A stretch of 64,000 nucleotides of DNA from Akkermansiaceae bacterium UBA5020 (GCA_002396885.1 DGXY01000052.1:62996-126995), one strand, 5' to 3'; counted from the first letter of the stretch, positions 8,323 through 18,800 are shown. The notes: generated by a model from the letters alone, not told the origin. Numbers and translations are program-made.

Positions 8323-9822
8323 TCACGCCAGCGCCTCGCGGATCACGTGCCCATGCACGTCCGTCAGCCGTCGTTCCATCCCATTGTGATACCAGGTGAG
8401 CCGCTCGTGATCGATTCCTAACAAGTGCAGAATCGTGGCGTGGAAATCGTAGACGGTGGAAATGTTCTCGACCGCCTTCCACCCAAATTCATCCGTCGCC
8501 CCGTAGCTGAAAGGCGCCTTCACCCCTGCTCCGGCGAGCCAGCCGGTGAAGCCGGCGGGATTGTGATCGCGGCCGCTCGCGCCCTTCTGGAAGGTCGGCA
8601 TGCGGCCGAACTCGGTGCACCAAACGACGAGGGTATTTTCAAGGAGCCCCCGCTGTTTCAAATCCTTGACCAGGGCGGCGGTGGGTTGGTCGAGAATGTG
8701 AGCATGCCCCGGATACTGGTCGTAGATCGATTTGTGACCGTCCCAGTTGCCGACGCCTTCGCCCATGGCGTAGGCCCCGTTGAAGAGCTGCACGAAGCGC
8801 ACCCCGCGCTCGAGGAGCCGACGCGCGAGGATGCAGTTTTTCGCGTAACCGGCCCGCACCGCATTCTGTGTGTCATCGGCGCCGTAGGCTTTCAAGACGT
8901 GGGCCGGTTCGTTCGCGAGATCGGTCAATTCCGGCACCGAGAGTTGCATGCGCGCAGCCAGTTCGTAGCTCGCGATCCGCGCGGCGAGCTCGGAATCACC
9001 GGGGAACTGCTCGAGGTGCCGGGCATTGAGCCGCTTCAGGAAATCCGAGGTCTCGCGGTTCGCCGTCGCCGAGATTCCGGCGGGCGTGTCGAGATAGCGG
9101 ATCGGCTTCGCCGCGTTGAAGGAGGTGCCTTGGAACTGTGCCGGAAGAAAGGCCGAGCCCCAGTTGTTCCCCGCCGCCTGGGGAAAACCGCGCGGATCGG
9201 GGATGGAGACGAAAGCGGGCAGGCTGTCGTTGTCCGAGCCGAGCGCATAACTCGTCCACGCGCCCATCGAGGGATACCCCTCCAGGGTTTGTCCCGTTGA
9301 CATGTAGGTCTCGCCGGGGCCGTGGGTGTTCGTCTTGCTCGTCAGCGAATGGATGAAACAGAGGTCGTCGGCCAGCTCCGCGAGATTCGGGATCAGGTCG
9401 CTGATCATTTTGCCACTCTGACCGCGCGGCTTGAAGTCGTATTTCGGCTTGATCAGATTCCCCTGCTCGCCCTGGAAGGTGACGATCTTCTGGTCCGACG
9501 GCATCGGGGTGTCGTGACGTTTGATCAGCTCGGGTTTGTAGTCCCACGTATCGACCTGGCTCACTGCGCCCGAACAGAAAATGACGAGGACATTCTGCGC
9601 CTTCGCGGGGAAGTTTCCGTTCCTCGCCGCGTAGGGTTGGGCGGGGTCGATTTGCGGACGGAAAGGACCCAGCTTCGAAGTCGATGCGAGCAGGGAGTCC
9701 CGTCCCAGCAACTGCGCCAACGCGATCGACCCCAGCCCCGTCGCCGACTGGCTGAGGAAACGACGCCGGTCGAGCAAGGTGCGTCCGGCGGCGGAGAGGG
9801 ATTCGGCGGAGGGACGGTTCAT
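8323..9822 (-). CDS. DUF1501 family secreted protein (Tat signal)
   Basis: 499 residues. The N-terminus has a twin-arginine signal (DRRRFLSQS, then a hydrophobic stretch). The body shows the DUF1501 (sulfatase-like/alkaline-phosphatase fold) pattern: [56 protein letters not shown] and [15 protein letters not shown]. In Planctomycetes and Verrucomicrobia such genes usually sit next to a DUF1549/DUF1553 cytochrome gene; here the nearest one starts 6 kb away (15849-19172) on the same strand. No enzymatic activity is established for the family. A TTGTTAGG word lies inside the gene at 8417-8424. Confidence 0.9.
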   Translation of the reverse strand: MNRPSAESLSAAGRTLLDRRRFLSQSATGLGSIALAQLLGRDSLLASTSKLGPFRPQIDPAQPYAARNGNFPAKAQNVLVIFCSGAVSQVDTWDYKPELIKRHDTPMPSDQKIVTFQGEQGNLIKPKYDFKPRGQSGKMISDLIPNLAELADDLCFIHSLTSKTNTHGPGETYMSTGQTLEGYPSMGAWTSYALGSDNDSLPAFVSIPDPRGFPQAAGNNWGSAFLPAQFQGTSFNAAKPIRYLDTPAGISATANRETSDFLKRLNARHLEQFPGDSELAARIASYELAARMQLSVPELTDLANEPAHVLKAYGADDTQNAVRAGYAKNCILARRLLERGVRFVQLFNGAYAMGEGVGNWDGHKSIYDQYPGHAHILDQPTAALVKDLKQRGLLENTLVVWCTEFGRMPTFQKGASGRDHNPAGFTGWLAGAGVKAPFSYGATDEFGWKAVENISTVYDFHATILHLLGIDHERLTWYHNGMERRLTDVHGHVIREALA

Positions 9823-9883
9823 CGGAGGAAACTAAGAGAGAATCCCGACCAGTGAAAACCCGTCTTTGCGGCCGAGCAAGTGA

Positions 9884-9895
9884 ATTGTATACAAT
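9884..9895. promoter_or_regulatory. Perfect palindrome ATTGTATACAAT upstream of the toxin-antitoxin pair
   Basis: A 12-base perfect palindrome about 75 bases before the antitoxin ATG. It contains TACAAT (9890-9895), a plausible -10 element, with TTTGCG (9865-9870) as a weak -35. Toxin-antitoxin operons are typically autorepressed at such dyads, and GntR/FCD regulators also use TTGTATACAA-type sites. The same palindrome recurs at 19213-19226. Confidence 0.55.
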
Positions 9896-9968
9896 ATTCA
9901 ACGCACCTCTTCCGCATGGCGCAGGCATCCTTGCCAAAAAGGAAGCGATCCGCTACCATTTCAAAACC

Positions 9969-10244
9969 ATGCCCACCCTCGTCATCAAATCCTTCCCGGA
10001 AGAGCTACATGCCAAGCTTAAGGCGATGGCCGCAGCTCACCGGCGGTCCGTGACGCAGGAGACGATTCATTTGATCGAGACCGCGCTGACTTCCGAGGAA
10101 GAGACTTCCTCCCCAGCCTCCACTCAATCCAAATGGGCCAACCGCAAGCTGCTACCGGAATACGAGGCCATGCTGGCTTCGGGGGCTTTTTCCGGAGGAA
10201 CCGACTCGACCGTGATCATTTCGGAAGAGCGTGATGCGCGATGA
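9969..10244 (+). CDS. FitA/Arc-type ribbon-helix-helix antitoxin
   Basis: 91 residues from ATG at 9969, preceded by AAGGAAG about 18 bases upstream; the frame is open upstream to 9852, but that part spans the promoter. The N-terminus (TLVIKSFPEELHAKLKAMAAAHRRSVTQE) is a ribbon-helix-helix DNA-binding fold of the Arc/FitA class, followed by a Ser/Thr-rich linker and a C-terminal tail likely to occupy the toxin active site. It overlaps the PIN-domain gene by 4 bases, the usual arrangement. It probably represses its own promoter through the palindrome at 9884-9895 (inference). Confidence 0.85.
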   Translation: MPTLVIKSFPEELHAKLKAMAAAHRRSVTQETIHLIETALTSEEETSSPASTQSKWANRKLLPEYEAMLASGAFSGGTDSTVIISEERDAR

Positions 10245-10681
10245 CCCCCGCCTACTTCGACGCCAATTACGTGTTCAAGCTGCAAGTCACCGAGGCCGGC
10301 AGTGCTGAAGTCCGCGCGCTCGCTTCACGTGTGACCGAAATTCATTCGGCCGCCCATACCAGGGCGGAATTCGCATCCGCCGCCTTTCGAAAGGTGCGGG
10401 AAGGAGTTGCCACGATGGACGACTTCCAACGTCTTCTGGCTCAGTTCAAAACAGACGTTTCCACGACCACCATCATTCTTTTGCCGCTTGTCGATCCGGT
10501 TTACGACCGCATCGAAGCCGCTTTCGCCTTCGCCCCACCCACCCTCTATCTTCGCGCCGCCGACGCGCTCCACCTCGCGACGGCGGCGGAACACGGCTTC
10601 ACCGAGATCTACTCGAACGACCGGCACCTTTTAGCCGCAGCGCCCGTATTCGGCTTGGAGGGAGTGAACGTGATTCTGTGA
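10241..10681 (+). CDS. PIN-domain toxin (VapC family ribonuclease)
   Basis: 146 residues. PIN-domain acidic residues are visible: Asp in AYFDANYVFKL near the start, Glu in HTRAEFASAAF, Asp in RAADALHLATA and Asp in YSNDRHLLAAA. Such toxins are Mg-dependent endoribonucleases, commonly cleaving tRNA or rRNA, and are neutralised by the cognate antitoxin. Translation is coupled to the antitoxin by an ATGA overlap. All four acidic positions are intact, so the toxin is probably functional. The pair stands alone among minus-strand genes, as mobile addiction modules often do. Confidence 0.88.
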   Translation: MTPAYFDANYVFKLQVTEAGSAEVRALASRVTEIHSAAHTRAEFASAAFRKVREGVATMDDFQRLLAQFKTDVSTTTIILLPLVDPVYDRIEAAFAFAPPTLYLRAADALHLATAAEHGFTEIYSNDRHLLAAAPVFGLEGVNVIL

Positions 10682-10741
10682 AGCGGGCCGAAGTCGGATC
10701 CGCTCGCTAAGAAAAAAGACCGTTCGCCTCTTCCCCCCAAT

Positions 10742-12976
10742 TCACTTCGCCGCCACCTCCGCCGAAGCGGCGACCGGCAGGAAATACTCGAGGTAGCCGA
10801 GCATCATTTCATCGACGGTCTGGCTGCCCCATTTGACGAGCTTCGTCGGATCCGGATTGGCCCGGTTGCTGGCGCTGTTGTTGAAGATGGCGGTGATCTT
10901 CATGGTGCTGCCGCGCGGGATCAGGCGGGGCTGCTTGTAGTCGTAGCGGAGCTGCCAGTTGAAGTCGTAGCGCGGGATGTCGAGAAGGGTCTCGGTCTTG
11001 CCGTCGGGAAAAGTGACTTCGTATTTGAATCCCGCGCCACGGACGTGCATGTGGGGCATGAAACTCGTCACCGGCATGTCGAAGGGGACGCGCTGGGTCT
11101 TTGTTTCCACATGCCGCTCGGCGCCCGGCAGGATGGCGATGCCTCGATGGGCGACACCGACGGTTTTCACCTCGTATTGCGGCGCTTCCTTTGCGAAGAC
11201 AAGGCCGAGGCGGAGGCGTTCCTGCTTCGCCATACCGCTCGGGGTATAATGGATTTGAAAGCTGATCTTCGCCCCCGCGGGGATTTTGCGGGCGAAACCC
11301 TCGGGATATTCGTGCGCGCCGTTGCCAGGAACGTAGAGCGCCCAATAGCCTCCTGTGCCCTCGTCTCGAGTGGTCGCGGTTTCCCCCTTTTCATAAACTT
11401 GGACGATGACGTGGTGGACCACGTCGCGCTCGCTCGGCAGGATCTCGTAGGCTTTGACCCAGCGGTCCTCGGTCAACTCGGTCTGGACCACGTCAAAGGC
11501 GTAGGGCATGAAACCGTCAGCCTTGATGTCGTAGGCGCGGCTCAGGGGCACGATGAGGTCAGGAGTGCCGATGCTCCATTCCTCGGGATAGACGCGAGGA
11601 GCGGGTGCCTCGGCGGGATCGCCGAGGGGGCGGTCTTTCGAGTCGATCCAGGCGATGAGGTCGGTCTTGTCGCGGACCGAGAGGCTGCAATCATTGGCCC
11701 AGGGATTGGTCTCCGCACCGGGTTCGAGGACGGCGAACCACGGAGGCATGGTGCCTTCGGTGACGACGCGCTTGATGACCTTGGCCCGGTCCGTCACCTC
11801 GGCGATATCGTCGAGCGCAAACGGGGCGATGCCTTCCTCGCGGTGACACTGCACGCAGTTTTGCTGGAGGATGCGGGCGACGTCGCGATGGTAGGTTACG
11901 GGAGAGGCCGCGAGCGTCGGCGCATCGCCGAGGTCGAGTTCACAGCCCGGCGCGGCGGTAGCTTCGATCGCGGGTGTTTGCGCTTTCAACAAAGCGGCGA
12001 TGGCGTCGTGCAGGTAGCGGTGGCGAGGCACGTCGAGGTTGTAGTTGACGCCGTATTGGTCGTCGAATGCGCCGCGATAGACGAGGGTGCGTTTTGCATC
12101 GAGGAGGAAGACCTCGGTGGTGGTGCGGGCCCCCAGCGCGGCGGTGAGTTTTTTCTCCTTGTCATGCACGTAGGCAGCGGTGATTCCCGCCTCGGCGAGT
12201 TGGGCTTTGATCTCTTCCACCGTCTCGCTGGCAAAGGGGTTCACGAGCAGCAAGGCCATATCCTGCGCCGCGAGTTCTTTTTCCAGTTTCGCGACGCTGG
12301 GGATGTAGCGTTTGCTCACCGGGCAGGTGGCGCTGGTCATGAGGATGACGAGACCCTTGTGGTCCTTGAAGTCACCGAGGCTGCCGCTCTGTCCGTCGAG
12401 CGTGGTGCCGGAGAGGTCTTCGATGAGGCGTCCGATCCCGACATCGCCCGGTTTTAGCACCTCGGGGCCACTTGTGACCTCGGCAACCTCCTCGGGCGTG
12501 ATCGTCGGCCCGTTCGCCGGCATGCCGCGACCTCCGCCACTTCCTCCACCGCCTCCGCGCGCGGCCATCTTGCGGACGGTCTCCAATTCGGTCGCGTCGA
12601 TGACCCCGTCGGCGTTCTGATCGACGCGTGCAAACCAGGGCGCGTCGCCGGCCTCCTCCTTTGTGATCCGGCCGTCGGCGTTTTTGTCCACGGTCTTGAT
12701 GAGGTTCTCGATCTGGCTGGCCATGCCGCCGGACGGACCGGGTGTGGCCGGCGTCGTCGGGGCGGTTTTCCCGCTGACCTGGTTGTATTCCGCCAAGGTG
12801 ATCGCACCGTTCTGGTCGAGGTCGTAGCGTTCGAAGGCCTGAGGGTTCGGCAGCTCTTCGGTCGTGACCTTTCCGTCCGCATTCTTGTCGAACCTCTGGA
12901 AGACCCCGTCGCCCGGAGTCTGGGCGAGGGCGGAGGCGGAGAGACCCGCGAGGGCGAGGAAGAGGAGGCGTTTCAT
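10742..12976 (-). CDS. Secreted EF-hand / redoxin / cytochrome / copper-monooxygenase-like fusion
   Basis: 744 residues from ATG at 12976, which opens a clear signal peptide (MKRLLFLALAGLSASALA); the frame upstream to 13204 is not conserved-looking. Four EF-hand loops follow: DKNADGKVTTEE, DLDQNGAITLAE, DKNADGRITKEE and DQNADGVIDATE (residues about 29-130). A Gly-rich linker precedes a thioredoxin-like redoxin domain (about 175-340) with TSATCPVSKRY, a single Cys at the peroxidatic position. Then a mono-heme motif CVQCH (about 385), and a C-terminal region like copper type II ascorbate-dependent monooxygenases (HHVIVQV, QIHYTPSG, PHMHVRG, DEMMLGYLEYF). Each module is recognisable; the joint activity, perhaps periplasmic peroxide or copper redox chemistry, is inference. 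Confidence 0.82.
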   Translation of the reverse strand: MKRLLFLALAGLSASALAQTPGDGVFQRFDKNADGKVTTEELPNPQAFERYDLDQNGAITLAEYNQVSGKTAPTTPATPGPSGGMASQIENLIKTVDKNADGRITKEEAGDAPWFARVDQNADGVIDATELETVRKMAARGGGGGSGGGRGMPANGPTITPEEVAEVTSGPEVLKPGDVGIGRLIEDLSGTTLDGQSGSLGDFKDHKGLVILMTSATCPVSKRYIPSVAKLEKELAAQDMALLLVNPFASETVEEIKAQLAEAGITAAYVHDKEKKLTAALGARTTTEVFLLDAKRTLVYRGAFDDQYGVNYNLDVPRHRYLHDAIAALLKAQTPAIEATAAPGCELDLGDAPTLAASPVTYHRDVARILQQNCVQCHREEGIAPFALDDIAEVTDRAKVIKRVVTEGTMPPWFAVLEPGAETNPWANDCSLSVRDKTDLIAWIDSKDRPLGDPAEAPAPRVYPEEWSIGTPDLIVPLSRAYDIKADGFMPYAFDVVQTELTEDRWVKAYEILPSERDVVHHVIVQVYEKGETATTRDEGTGGYWALYVPGNGAHEYPEGFARKIPAGAKISFQIHYTPSGMAKQERLRLGLVFAKEAPQYEVKTVGVAHRGIAILPGAERHVETKTQRVPFDMPVTSFMPHMHVRGAGFKYEVTFPDGKTETLLDIPRYDFNWQLRYDYKQPRLIPRGSTMKITAIFNNSASNRANPDPTKLVKWGSQTVDEMMLGYLEYFLPVAASAEVAAK

Positions 12977-13121
12977 CGGCGTGAATTCAAGTGGGTAGAC
13001 GCACAAAGCAGACGCTTGGTTACAAGGGATCGACTTATTGTTCCCCGGGACCGCCAAAGATGGACAAAACGGTTGAAATTCGTTTGGAGGGATGTTTTTC
13101 CAGGACCATCGGGGAGGCCGC

Positions 13122-15065
13122 TCACGGGGTCCATGGATCCAGCTCACAGAGTCCTCCGCCGAGGAACAAATGATGCCACATCTGGGTGGCGAGCACTCCC
13201 ACAAAACTCACTTCCCAGCCCATGTGCGGTGGGAGGCTGGAAGGATAACGTCGCAGCCGATCGCGGATTCGGTGGACTTCTTTGGCATCGAAGTAGCCCG
13301 TCTTTTTAAGTGATTCCTCACTGAGCAACTGCGCCGCAAAGGGAGGCTCGGGCTTGAGGAAGGATCCCGAGTAGCGGGCGCGGAAGATGCTTTTGGGACG
13401 TTGGGCAATCTCGGGCGGGAGGAAACCGCCGGCGTATCGGCGCAAGATCTCCTTGTCGCGGCGAAGGCCGCGCAGCTTGAATTCCGGCCCGAGACGGGCG
13501 CAAAACTCGACAAAATCGAGGTCGAGAAAAGGGAAGCGAGTTTCCACCGAGTTCGCCATGGCGGGGCGGTCCCCCTTGTGCGTCATGAGGAGTCCCGGTA
13601 GCATGACCTGGTATCCGAGGTAGAGAGAACGATTGAGCGGATGCCAACGCTTCATGCGCTCAAGATTCAGTTCGAGGTCGTCCGTCGCGGTGCGGCCCGC
13701 AAGCCGGTCTTCAAAATCCCGGGAATAGACCCATTCACCTGAGAGACCACAGGTGGCATAGAGATCCGAGGTGGCATGATATCCGCCCATCTGGGCGTAA
13801 CGTTTTTGGTGGCGTGACCAAGGATGATGGGAGGCCCGCCCGAACATGGCCCCGCGCCACCGATCCGCGATGCCAGTTCGGTCGAGCAAGGACACGAGCC
13901 GGTTGGCTTTGAACCAGGGGTAGCCGGCGAGGGCTTCATCCGCACCCTCCCCGCTTAGGGCCACCTTGTATCCGGCATTCCTTACTGCGGTGGCGAGCTG
14001 GTAGATCGCGGCCGACGAGGTATCGACGACCGGACATTCGGCGGCGATGACGAGGTTGCGGTAGCCATCCGCGATTTCGGCCTCTCCGCAGGAGATCACG
14101 GTAGGAGTGCTGCCGATCAGGTCTGCCGCCATCATCGCCCGATCGGTCTCGTCGAGCTTGGGGTGTTTGATCCGAATCGTGAAAGTGGGAATGGGACGAC
14201 CCAGCTGACGGCTAGCCATCGACGCCACTGCCGTCGAATCGACCCCGCCCGAAAGGTAACTCACGACCGGGACATCGGACCTGAGCCGCAGGCGAACCGC
14301 CTCCTCGAGCCGTTCTCCGAACTCCCTCAGAAGCGCATCGGGATTCCCCCGCGATTCTTCACCTTCGTCGGGGAAATCGAGTTCCCAGTAACGATGCTCT
14401 GTGATCCCGGCAGGGCGACCAGCGGCAGGCAGAGCGATATCCAGGTAGGTGCCGGGAAGCAAGGCCGAGACACCTTCGAACATGGTCCGTTTGGTGCCGA
14501 GGGCAAAAAAACTGAAGACATGGTCGAGCGCCAGAGGGTCCATTTCAGCCCGAACCTTTCCCGTGGCGAGCAAGGCTTTGATCTCCGATCCAAAATAGAG
14601 TCGTTCGTCGCACCGGGCCCAGTAGAGCGGACAAATCCCGAGCTGGTCCCGGGCCAGGATGAGTCGGCGTTGGTTGAAATCGACCAGCGCAAAAGCGAAT
14701 TGCCCGCGGAGGTGCTCAAACATGCGGACACCGTATTGTTCCCAGAGGTGCACGAGGATCTCCGTGTCGCAGCCGGTGCGGAAGCGGTGCCCGAGCCCCT
14801 CGAGATGTAGCCGCCGCTCGGGAAAGTCGAACAACTCGCCGTTGTAAACCACGGCAATGGAGCCGTCTTCATTAAACACGGGCTGACTTCCGTCCGCTAG
14901 GCCGACGATGCTGAGCCTTCGCGAGACCAACCCGAGACCAGGCCGCATCAGCGACCCGCCCTCATCCGGACCACGGTGCAGAATCGCCCGGGACATGCAC
15001 TCCAGTTCGCCTGCGGAAACCTCACGCTGCCCGGCGAGGTCAATGATTCCCGCAATTCCACACAT
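13122..15065 (-). CDS. asnB: Asparagine synthetase, glutamine-hydrolysing
   Basis: 647 residues. Cys2 of MCGIAGIIDLAG is the class II glutaminase nucleophile; RAILHRGPDEGG, VYNGELFDF and GCDTEILVHLW follow in the Ntn domain (about 1-200). The synthetase half has the PP-loop YLSGGVDSTAVASMA, ALSGEGADEALAGYPWF and SVETRFPFLDLDFVEFC. It converts Asp, Gln and ATP to Asn. Homologues of this length often sit in polysaccharide or exosortase loci and may amidate other substrates; no such genes are adjacent here, so the substrate assignment is by family. The start is fixed because Cys must follow the initiator Met. Confidence 0.9.
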   Translation of the reverse strand: MCGIAGIIDLAGQREVSAGELECMSRAILHRGPDEGGSLMRPGLGLVSRRLSIVGLADGSQPVFNEDGSIAVVYNGELFDFPERRLHLEGLGHRFRTGCDTEILVHLWEQYGVRMFEHLRGQFAFALVDFNQRRLILARDQLGICPLYWARCDERLYFGSEIKALLATGKVRAEMDPLALDHVFSFFALGTKRTMFEGVSALLPGTYLDIALPAAGRPAGITEHRYWELDFPDEGEESRGNPDALLREFGERLEEAVRLRLRSDVPVVSYLSGGVDSTAVASMASRQLGRPIPTFTIRIKHPKLDETDRAMMAADLIGSTPTVISCGEAEIADGYRNLVIAAECPVVDTSSAAIYQLATAVRNAGYKVALSGEGADEALAGYPWFKANRLVSLLDRTGIADRWRGAMFGRASHHPWSRHQKRYAQMGGYHATSDLYATCGLSGEWVYSRDFEDRLAGRTATDDLELNLERMKRWHPLNRSLYLGYQVMLPGLLMTHKGDRPAMANSVETRFPFLDLDFVEFCARLGPEFKLRGLRRDKEILRRYAGGFLPPEIAQRPKSIFRARYSGSFLKPEPPFAAQLLSEESLKKTGYFDAKEVHRIRDRLRRYPSSLPPHMGWEVSFVGVLATQMWHHLFLGGGLCELDPWTP

Positions 15066-15476
15066 GAATCCTGAGTAACTTGATTGGCTGGGGGCTAGTT
15101 CTGTCGGAGTCCATTATCCGAACCCTCTTCCGACCGGTCCAGTCGGGACACGGGACGGGGGTGAGTCCTGAGTCATCCCCACCACCAGCCATGTTACGTG
15201 CTCAAAACGAAACCGGCCACCCCTTCTTGAGCCGCGCCGGCGAAGAGATCGCAATTCAATGGAAAAACCACGGCGAAATCTTCGACCAGAGTCACCCACC
15301 GCCCCAGCTTTCCGGTCGTCCACTTTTCATCTCCGTCCCCTCACGCAGGAGGGGAATCCGGGCAAAAGTTTGGGTTAACCCGCATTTCTCATACGGGATG
15401 ATGCGGACGGGTTGGATTTTGGTGTAAGGCATTGGTGCTTGAACTGATACGGAATAACCAAAAACCACCCATCGCA

Positions 15477-15560
15477 TGACAGAGCGCAATCCGCGCCTCA
15501 TCGAGCACTCCGTGAGCGAGCTGTTGCGCCAGAGCGTCTTCGCCATGGCGATGGGCTGAT
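15477..15560 (+). pseudogene. IS1380-like transposase remnant
   Basis: A 27-codon open stretch from ATG to TGA reads RNPRLIEHSVSELLRQSVFA followed by MAMG. This matches the conserved N-terminal block of IS1380-family transposases, whose consensus in memory is close to DPR..EHSV.ELL.QRVFAIALGYEDLNDHD. The fragment stops exactly where GYEDLND should follow, and a TAA lies in frame upstream, so only a shard remains. No DDE residues or terminal inverted repeats are visible. It marks a past insertion next to the DUF1549/DUF1553 gene. Confidence 0.5.
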
Positions 15561-15565
15561 CTGCA

Positions 15566-15697
15566 TCAGAACCTGAGGTTGGACCAGCGAACGCCCTGCG
15601 CTCGTTTACGGAGCGACCGAGTCATCGCGCCGAGCCGGTTCCGGTCGCGGATAAACGCGGCGGCGGCGCGCTGGAGGACTTCGGATTCGCGGGACAT
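15566..15697 (-). CDS. Possible small basic protein, unknown
   Basis: 43 codons starting MSRESEVLQRAAAAF, ending in a very basic tail (RSLRKRAQGVRWSNLRF). It lies about 150 bases downstream of the DUF1549/DUF1553 stop on the same strand. Nothing in it is recognisable. It could be a real small protein, or the tail of a gene damaged by the neighbouring insertion. Low confidence. Confidence 0.2.
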   Translation of the reverse strand: MSRESEVLQRAAAAFIRDRNRLGAMTRSLRKRAQGVRWSNLRF

Positions 15698-15848
15698 TTC
15701 AAGAGGATGTTCCTTGAACCCCGCGAAGGTGGACAAAGTGTTTGTGAAAGATTCACGCGGCACCGAAACGCCCTCTTGCCCGTCTCCCATCCCTCATCCC
15801 GGCCCGGAAACGAATAACTCCCATCCGGGCACCACAGCGCCGGGCACC

Positions 15849-18800
15849 TCACGGCAAAAACAGAAACTCGTTCGAGTTCAGCAGCGCCCGGCACAGGCTG
15901 ACGAGCCCGTGTTCCTTGGTCAGATAGGCCGCCTCTTCGCGCTCGGTCGGATCGCAGGTGCGTCCGAAGGCGAGGAGGAAAGCCTCGTCGGCGAGCTTGG
16001 CGGGATCCTCGCTTTTCGCGGACTCCTTGACCCGCTCGGCGAAGCGCCCGGCCTGATCGAGGAGGAAGCCGCTGTTGTAGAGATTCAAGGCTTGGATCGG
16101 CGTGGTCGAGCGCCCGCGTGCCGGCATGACCTGCCCGGCATCGGGACAGTCGAAAGCGCCGAAGATGGCGTCGTGCTCCATCCGTAGCTTCAGAGCGTAG
16201 ACCATGCGACGGTAGTCGACGGCGCTGAAGTCGTCCTTCGCGATCCAGTTGCGGGCGTAGTTGGCGTTCGGCTCGAAGAGGAGGAAACCTGGCCCATACA
16301 TGCGTTTGTCGAGCTTGCCACTGACGAGGAGGAGGTTGTCGCGGATCGACTCAGCCTCAAGGCGGCGGGGCGGGAAACGCCAGAGGAACTCCGATCCAGC
16401 GTCGGCCTGGAGCGCCTCGCTCCGGGGCGCGGAGGACTGGCGATAGGTCTTCGAGGTGAGGATGAGCCGGTGGAGGTGCTTGAGCGACCAGCCGTGCTCG
16501 ACGAGCTCGGCCGCAAGCCAGTCGAGCAATTCAGGATGACTGGGCCGGAATCCCATCGCTCCGAAATCGGAGGGTGTCGCGACGAGGCCGCGTCCAAAGT
16601 GGTAGTGCCAGATCCGGTTCACGATGACGCGGGCGGTGAGCGGATTCGCCGGATCGATGATCCAGTTCGCGAGGGCGACGCGGCGCTCGGCCTCGGGGGC
16701 ATCGGCGGCGAGGGCGAAAGCCCCTAACATACCCGCAAAGACACTCAGACTCGCTGGCGCGACAACTTCCTTCGGCGAGAGCGGATCGCCGCGGAAGAGG
16801 CGCATGGTCGGCTCTTTCGGCTGCGCGAACTGTCCGGCATAGACCTTGGGCATCGTGAGGAGATCTTTGCGCTCGGCTTCAAGCGGGGCGATGCGATCCC
16901 ACACGGCGCGGGCTTTTTTGACTTGGTCAGGATCGACTCCGGCGAGTTCGTAGGTGAAGGCATCGGCGGCGGGAGAACCGAGCGGCGCCCGACCTTCCGA
17001 GGAAGCCACGGTCCGCCAGGGGCCCTTCGCTTCCTCCGCCACCTCGATACGGTAACGGGTGGCGAGGCGGTCGCTGTATTTGCCCTCGCGGTCGCGCGCC
17101 CAGGTGATGCGGTCGACGGTCGCAGGAGCCTTCAGCTCGATCATGACCCAGCCCTTGCCGGGCGTGCTGGAGATCCACGAACGCCCGTTTCCATATTTGC
17201 CGTCGTTGAGGTGCTCGAGCTTGTGCGCGGGATTGTTCGGAAGATCGCCGGACGAACTGGGCTTGCCGCCGAGGGCGAGGTTCGTTTCGCCGGACCAGAT
17301 TTCCAGCTCGTCGAGACAGGGTTGGCCGCTGCTGGATGCCTCGATCGTGAAGCGGAAGAAACGTCCCGCGACGGGGGCGAAGGCTTCCTCGTTGCCCTTT
17401 GCGTCGACCGGCGCCCGGAGACGCGGCTGTCGGCCGGAGGCACCGGGATCCTGCAGGACGATGACGTCCGCACTGATGTCCGCGCCGGTCTCGCCGCCTC
17501 GCAGGAGAATGGCGCTCTTCGCAGAGAATTCGTGCTCGCCCGCGTCGTAAAAGCCAGACCACATCGCCTTGTTGCCGACGTCGGCGGTGCCGTCGGCGAA
17601 TTTCTGCTGATCGACTTTGGCGATTTCGGTCTGGTCGTCGCGCGTCGCGGCATCACCGTCGTGGTCGAGGACATAACGCGCGTCGATGCTGTGCGAAAGG
17701 AATCCGCTCCCCCACGAGAGCCAGACATGCTTTTTGCCGGTCGCCTGAGGACGCCAGGCGAAGACCTCGCGTCCCGGGACATTTTCAAACCAGGTGTAGC
17801 TACCTCCCGAGAGATTCGGGAGCCGGTCCGCCCCGCCGAGGTCGCCGAGATGCCCCCGCTGATACCCTTCGCGGTTCTTCCCCTCGCCTTTCACCTCGAC
17901 GAGTTTGGTGGTTCTGACAGGGTCGAGTTCGTCAATGAAGAGAGTCGTGCCGAGATAGGGCGCTGGCTTGAGGACGGCGAGATCCTTTCTTAGCGAGGCG
18001 ATCTCGGTCGCGAGAGCGGTGGCGCGGGCCTTGCGCTCTGGAGCAGCGGCACCGCTCAGATCGCGTTCGCCGTGCTGAACGCCGCCAAAGACGGCCTGCA
18101 TCGCGAAGAAATCGACCTGGGTGACGGGATCGAATTTGTGGTTGTGACACTTCGCGCAGCCCATCGTGGTGGCGAGGAAGGCGGTGCCGGTGGTGTTGAC
18201 CATGTCGCTGAGTTCGTCCTGCCGCTGCATCTTGTTGAGGAGCGGATCCTGCCCCTTCACGCGGTCCCACGGTCCTGCGACGATGAAGCCGGTGGCGGCA
18301 TCCTCGCCGAGGGTATCGCCGGCGAGCTGCTCGAAGACGAAGCGGTCGTAGGGCTTGTCTTCATTGAACGCGCGGATGACATAATCGCGATAGTGGTAGG
18401 CGTTGGGACGCTCGTGATTGGTCTCGAAGCCGTTCGAATCCGCGTAGCGGACCACGTCGAGCCAGTGCCGCGCCCAACGCTCGCCGAAGTGGGGACTGTC
18501 GAGGAGACGGTCGGCGAGGGCCGCGACGGCGCCATCCACATGGGAGGCATCAGCACCCTCGGCCCCGGCGTCTTGGAGGAATTGCCGGGAGGTCTCTTCG
18601 TCGGGGAAGAGCCCCGTCACATCGAGGGCCATGCGCCGCAGGAGCAGGCGCGGCTCGGCGGGAGGATTAAAGGCGAGGCTTTTTTCCTTCAGTTTCTCCT
18701 CGATGAAGGCGTCGATGGGATGGGGGTGACCCGTCGCGGGCACGGCCGGCTTCACGACGGGCTGGTAGGCCCAATGATCGGTCGTCTTTTTTTCCAACTC

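Larger units (their letters stand above)
15066..15848. other. 783-bp region without an intact gene
   Basis: Between asnB and the DUF1549/DUF1553 gene. It holds the transposase fragment at 15477-15560 and a possible small minus-strand ORF at 15566-15697; the rest of 15066-15476 shows no coding signal I can defend in any frame. The overlapping plus-strand frames at 15080-15427 and 15579-16187 have no recognisable domain. The region looks like the scar of a lost mobile element. Confidence 0.6.

Noticed and set aside
11045..12457. 470-aa plus-strand open frame across the EF-hand fusion gene
   Set aside because: Antisense to clearly conserved motifs (CVQCH, PHMHVRG); a shadow.
15579..16187. 202-aa plus-strand frame over the transposase scar and the DUF1549 gene end
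   Set aside because: Mostly antisense to the conserved DUF1553 C-terminus, with no recognisable content.
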